36,919 bases of DNA from Sperchopsis tessellata (taxonomy: Eukaryota > Arthropoda > Insecta > Coleoptera > Hydrophilidae). The notes beneath the pieces were generated by a model. The model had not been told where the DNA came from, did not search any database, and was given only the letters and a program-made list of their open reading frames with translations. Below, in pieces: positions 32,892 through 36,919 of the stretch. The translations under genes and the position numbers were made by a program. Location of the stretch: assembly GCA_033557685.1 (NCBI GenBank), contig JAWQRN010000129.1:1-36919 (forward strand). The letters run 5' to 3'. Every line of letters begins with the position of its first letter. Positions within the stretch are counted from its first letter, which is position 1.

Positions 32892-34149
32892 AAAATATAC
32901 CTAATCTCAGTATATTGAATTGTGTTCCTGAATTTAAAGCTGCTAGCTAACGTAACAACAGCATATATATCTCATCTGCTCTTTTCAAGATACTATGTCA
33001 TCAGAAACCAAGAAAATAAAAAAATACACATTTAAAGTGTTAAAATTTTAGGTTCAGAAATGAGTACATATTATGATGTTTTTTGGATATGGAAAATTAG
33101 ACACGTGATACATTTAATATATACAAAATATAGTAGCTGTAGAAAATGTATGCGGATCGAATTAAAATATTTTATAAATCACTATAATAGCAACATTAAA
33201 TATTCAAGGCTCAAGGCTTAAAGTGATCTAATTATGAAGCAATTTAACATCAAGGGTTTGGAGTAATATTCGTCAATGGTATGCTTTCACGTGTAAACTA
33301 TTACAATAGACACTTAATACACAATACTGTATTGCAAATAGCGATACGAAAAATTATATTCTTTTGTGATAATTTGTTACTAGAAATAAGTTTTACGAAA
33401 TATGTGAAATATCGACTTAAACTATAAAATAATACTCTTGTTAGGAAAACCTGTCAGATTGAAAACACGTTAGTATCAAAAGGGAGGGGTATATTTTGTG
33501 ACATTATGTATAACACTTATCGTATTTTGCACTAAATATCTTACAATGAGGGGTATTTAGTTGTTTATAAAGTCACTCGACGTCTTTAAGGTTTAATACA
33601 TTATCGTGCAGTCTAGAGTTGGACCTTTAGAAGACATTGTGTATTTCAAGGAAAAAATATCGAGAGTCTAAATTATAACCGGCATAGGAAGCAATGTTTT
33701 AACATGGCAGGAAAAAGTTAATTTAGAATCGAATATTTCTGTTAAGTTCCTAATAGATGGAACTCATTCAAGCAAGTACTTACTCAAATAATAGGTAAAT
33801 ATAATCACTGCATCATGGCGACTGGAAGATAATACAACATATCAAAACAAGCAAGCCAAAGTTGGCCTACCAAGTAATAACTGACAGTTTATCTCAGTGA
33901 CATATTTATAGTGCATGCCCTTTATTTTCGGAAAAAAACTTAAGATCTTAGGTTACCAGTAAAACAAGGGCTTAACTTGTAAAACTTACTCGCATCCTAC
34001 GATCAGAGAGATATTAGTCAAGAAATATTCAAGTTAACTATCTTCCTAAAACGTGATCATGTAGAAAGTTTGTGATTTAAAGCGATATAACCAAGGCTGG
34101 ATAGCAGATTTAATTAAAATCCTTGTTCAAAATCACGATTCCTAGTCTG
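32892..34149. other. No recognised gene
   Basis: AT-rich stretch; no coding motif or repeat end recognised on either strand. Confidence 0.45.
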
Positions 34150-34285
34150 TAAACGCCATCTTTCCCTATTTCTTGCACTTCGAACTGTTTGATGATGGTG
34201 CTGTTGGCGACCGCATATATTTCGTCCGTCCATGTCTTGGAAGATCTTCTAGGCTTACAGCATTCTGACGTTTAATCTAGCCGTT
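34150..34285 (-). pseudogene. Possible retrotransposon C-terminal scrap
   Basis: The minus strand reads PRRSSKTWTDEIYAVANSTI and then FEVQEIGKDGVYRLGI. The first part recalls the RP..RW.D.I...A stretch near the end of endonuclease-RT type ORF2 proteins. The match is short, and the region is only modestly less AT-rich than its neighbours. Confidence 0.3.
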
Positions 34286-34929
34286 GACACTTAATATGCG
34301 TTGTTTTACAGTTTGTAATAGGTACTGTAGCTCTCCAGTTTTATTCTGTATTGAAATTTATGTCTTGAGCTTTCAAGGTTGGATCCTACTACATGATATA
34401 TAACATGCTATATACGTGATTATATACATACTACGAATAAGTGGGCGAAATCCTGAACGAAAAATATCTAGCAAAATGTTACCCATCAATATGTTAGAAG
34501 AAATTAAAGATCCAGCTTCCTTATATAAACAAACCAATCAAGGGATATTTCATAAAAATTAAAACAAAAGAGCCAGTAAGTTAATTTAACACCTGAAAAT
34601 TGTTTGTATTTTAACTGAAACACATTAAAAAAGGAAGTTCCTGCAAGTTATAAAGTGATCGTCGCTGGAGGATATAAAACGCTCTCGTTCTAGTTCAATT
34701 ATTTCACTTATTTAGTTAGTGGTGGTGATTTTCACTTTTATTATTATTAATAAAGGCATATCACAATGATCTATCTACATCTGAGGCTTGGGGGGGGCAT
34801 AGGTCAATTGGAAGATGGACGAATATAGCAACTAAATTTCTTTAAGTGAGCCAAAGTGTAAATTCTCAAGTTTGGTATCGATGTTTGATACATTTGGCGA
34901 AGACAAGGACAGGTCAGCAAGCATCAACA
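34286..34929. other. No recognised gene
   Basis: AT-rich. The part from about 34780 to 34929, with a G run at 34790-34797, lies just beyond the C-terminus of the Penelope-like endonuclease fragment on the minus strand and may hold that element's end. Confidence 0.4.
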
Positions 34930-35190
34930 AGCATAGTTGAAAACCTTCGTCCCTATTTATGTTGTTGGGACGATTTTAAACCTCAATGGCTTCTTGGAAT
35001 TTTCTGGGAAAGTTTGACGGCTCCCGAGCAAAGGCTTTAGTATCTTGGAACATAATGGTGTGATCAATTTCATGCCAATGTTCAGCCATGGCTGACTGAA
35101 TAATATGACCAAGGCGAGTACAGCATTCGTGCTCCTTTTTACGATTAGCAATAATACGCTTAGTTTATCCAATGTAGTGTGAAAAGATTT
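34930..35190 (-). pseudogene. Penelope-like element GIY-YIG endonuclease fragment
   Basis: Minus-strand reading from 35190: SHYIG, a stop, TKR, then IANRKKEHECCTRLGHIIQS, AMAEHWHEIDHTIMFQDTKA, FAREPSNFPRKFQEAIEV, a stop, NRPNNINRDEGFQL. This follows the C-terminal GIY-YIG endonuclease of Penelope-like elements: YIG..-K-R-I..R..EH, SA.AEH....H.I.F..TK...R, ..EAIEI.K.PNN.NRDEG..L. YIG, the Arg of NRKKEH and the AEH segment are still there. The GIY half before YIG is unreadable and no reverse transcriptase of the same family lies just upstream. The PNN-NRDEG ending differs from that of the element at 35870, so this is a second Penelope lineage. Confidence 0.82.
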
Positions 35191-35869
35191 CTGTACTTAT
35201 TCGTAGGCATACATTTTATACTTTATAAACTTTGCAATAAACTTTCAAATTAAACGGAAAAAATGTATTTATAATCTATGCTCATCTGAAGATTATCAAG
35301 AATTCCTGACGTTCAAAATGTCATTTATACTTTTTGTGCAACCACAATTAAACTACACAACACATTATAAACCAATGGCGAAATTAACCATACAAATAGA
35401 AAACGCGTCACAGTAACAGGTCAAATCTAGAACAGTTCACACATTTTAAAATAGGTACACCATACAAGAAAAAAACTCGCCAGGAAGCAAAACACGACAT
35501 TGAAAAATCACAAAACAAACCCAAAAACGGCGATCGAGAAAATAAATGAACGCATGACCATCGGTCGATAGACGTACCGTGCATATTTAACCTTCAATAC
35601 TAGGCAACAGTGTGGAAAGTCACGTACTTAAAATACACCCAAAAAATTATTACAAAATGGAGCAATTATGTTATCCATTAGGTAACTACTGAGAGTAGGC
35701 GTTAGACACAATTCACCCTATTTCCATTAGTATATCAATGGGAACATGAATAAAAAATACCCGGCAGATAATAAGTCGAATAATTAAAAAACAACCAAAG
35801 CCTGAAAATATACATGCACCACACATACAGGACTTCATCGGAGAAAAACTAAGTGAATGAGATCTTGCT
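35191..35869. other. No recognised gene
   Basis: No readable protein. As it lies 3' of the next Penelope-like ORF on the minus strand, part of it is probably that element's 3' end. The A-rich plus strand at 35461-35550 (AACAAACCCAAAAAC) carries no clear signal. Confidence 0.4.
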
Positions 35870-36919
35870 GAAGTTATCAGTAGTTGGGTTCAATGTCAAG
35901 AATATTGACATAGTCAAAGTAAAGGGAGTGATCAATACCACTACAGTATAAAGCCAATCCACAGAAATTGGGGCGGTGAAGTAAATTCGACTTGTGGGGG
36001 GCAAGACGCTATTTCAGTCGCGTGCTGGTGTGTCAAACAGAAGATATCTCGTAACCACTCTAGGGAAGCCTATAAATAACACTGCTTTTACTCATGGCAG
36101 AAAGTATGTTTTTCAAAGACGTGAAAATACCCTTAACAAGTGAGACATTCCTGTCAGCATTTCGAACATTCCATGAAAAGTCGCTTTGTGATAGGAGTTA
36201 GTTCTTTGACATATGGAAAACTCAAAAAAATTAATATTAAGTCATTCAGTAGAATGACCCATAAGCACCTGTGGTACATGTTCAGGTAGACGTGGCGTGG
36301 AAAACAAAAGTTTAGATAATAACGACCGAGGATAAGAATTTTTTACAAAAATATCTAACAAACTGGACAGGTTTTAGTTTCTAAGAGACAGATGACAAAT
36401 CGACTCTTCTCTTTTTCATGCAAAGTACCATGTTAATTTTGTGTCTGATGGAGTGATACGAATTAAATCGAAAGTATCGGTCAGAGCTACAGCCGTTCTT
36501 GTACCAATCCAATTTTATGGTGCAATCCTCTCTAATAATTATAGTACCGAGGAATGACTCTAAGTTTTTTAATTCACTTTCCATAGTAAGTTTTAGATGT
36601 GGGTTGAACGTACTACAAATGTCAAGGGGTGAGGTTCTTTCCTCTATACAGGCAATAATGTCATCGACATACTGAAATAAAGAAAAAACTAAGAATAAAA
36701 GGCAGTTTGTCTACCTCAAATTTTAGTTAACTTCTCATGACGATTTCTATTATTATATGAGACAAACTTGAATGAATGGGCACACCCCATAACTGTTTGT
36801 AGAAAACTCCTTGGAAAGAAAAGTAAGAAGGATCAACTAAACAAACTAAATGCTTCCAAAATGGACATTTTATGTAGTGACTAATGAGAACTGATTAACT
36901 ACCAATAACTACCATAAAC
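35870..36919 (-). pseudogene. Penelope-like element, RT and GIY-YIG endonuclease, partial
   Basis: Minus strand, entering from beyond the window. FSFQGVFYKQLWGVPIHSSL (about 36770-36830) is the F.G.FY.Q..G..MGSPLS block. After a one-base frameshift comes QYVDDIIACIEERTSPLDI with catalytic YVDD at plus 36660-36671, then FNPHLKLTMESELKNLESFL, WYKNGCSSDRYFRFNSYHSI and RHKINMV, all Penelope-type RT. Past a stop at 36381 the connector is decayed (RTNSYHKATFHGM). The endonuclease reads KSSVIYRLP (36085-36110), a stop, HTSTRLK, RLAPHKSNL, ALYCSGIDH, then YFDYVNILDIEPNY (35881-35922). The YIG motif is degenerate. Penelope-like elements form their own retroelement order, with a telomerase-related RT. 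The copy is inactive; its N-terminal part lies outside the window. Confidence 0.9.

Noticed and set aside
36672..36700. Minus-strand pyrimidine tract ending TTTATTTCAG just before the YVDD codons, looking like an intron 3' splice site
   Set aside because: Some Penelope-like elements do keep introns, but the distance from the GVP block to YVDD is already the normal ~39-40 codons, so a one-base frameshift explains the reading without an intron.
1..36919. tRNA, rRNA or CRISPR features
   Set aside because: No cloverleaf with A and B boxes, no rRNA-like conserved blocks and no regularly spaced short direct repeats were seen.

Overview
The window looks like transposon-rich, gene-poor nuclear DNA of an animal, most likely an insect. 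It is strongly AT-rich, has no long intact reading frames and no operon-like packing, and carries TA microsatellites. Nearly everything recognisable is a decayed piece of an arthropod-type mobile element: mariner, non-LTR retrotransposons of several kinds, Penelope-like elements, a probable MULE-type and a possible hAT transposase. The insect call rests on this mix, not on any host gene. I found no convincing host gene; one small possible secreted-peptide frame (11282-11473, minus) is listed at low confidence.

Layout. 1-76 is the right arm of a repeat whose complete copy lies at 13567-13866. 669-1693 is a mariner relic, and a second, different mariner-type relic is at 12695-12965 (minus). 6985-7885 (minus) is a non-LTR 3' half. 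12240-12500 resembles the C-terminal part of a MULE-type transposase. 13.5-15.7 kb holds the most unusual signals: a 300 bp element with inverted ends and a hammerhead ribozyme fold in its middle, then an inverted pair of a second hammerhead family at 15375-15421 and 15636-15682, with an LTR-like TATA/initiator pair between them (14944-14978, minus). 17890-18235 and 20930-21275 are two copies of an unclassified, GC-richer repeat. 23245-23905 (minus), 26690-26860 (plus), 26990-28590 (plus), 28744-29340 (minus), 31550-31960 (minus) and 32490-32891 (minus) are pieces of at least four different non-LTR retrotransposons. The right end has Penelope-like sequence: one GIY-YIG fragment at 34930-35190, and a separate element with reverse transcriptase plus GIY-YIG endonuclease at 35870-36919 (minus), running off the window.

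How the parts relate. All recognisable protein-coding relics contain stops, frameshifts or deletions, so none is expected to be active as it stands. The ribozyme-like motifs fit the known association of type I hammerheads with Penelope-like elements and with small non-autonomous elements thought to depend on them; Penelope-like enzyme relics are present in the same window. That link is inference. Classification is by eye from motifs; no database search was run.
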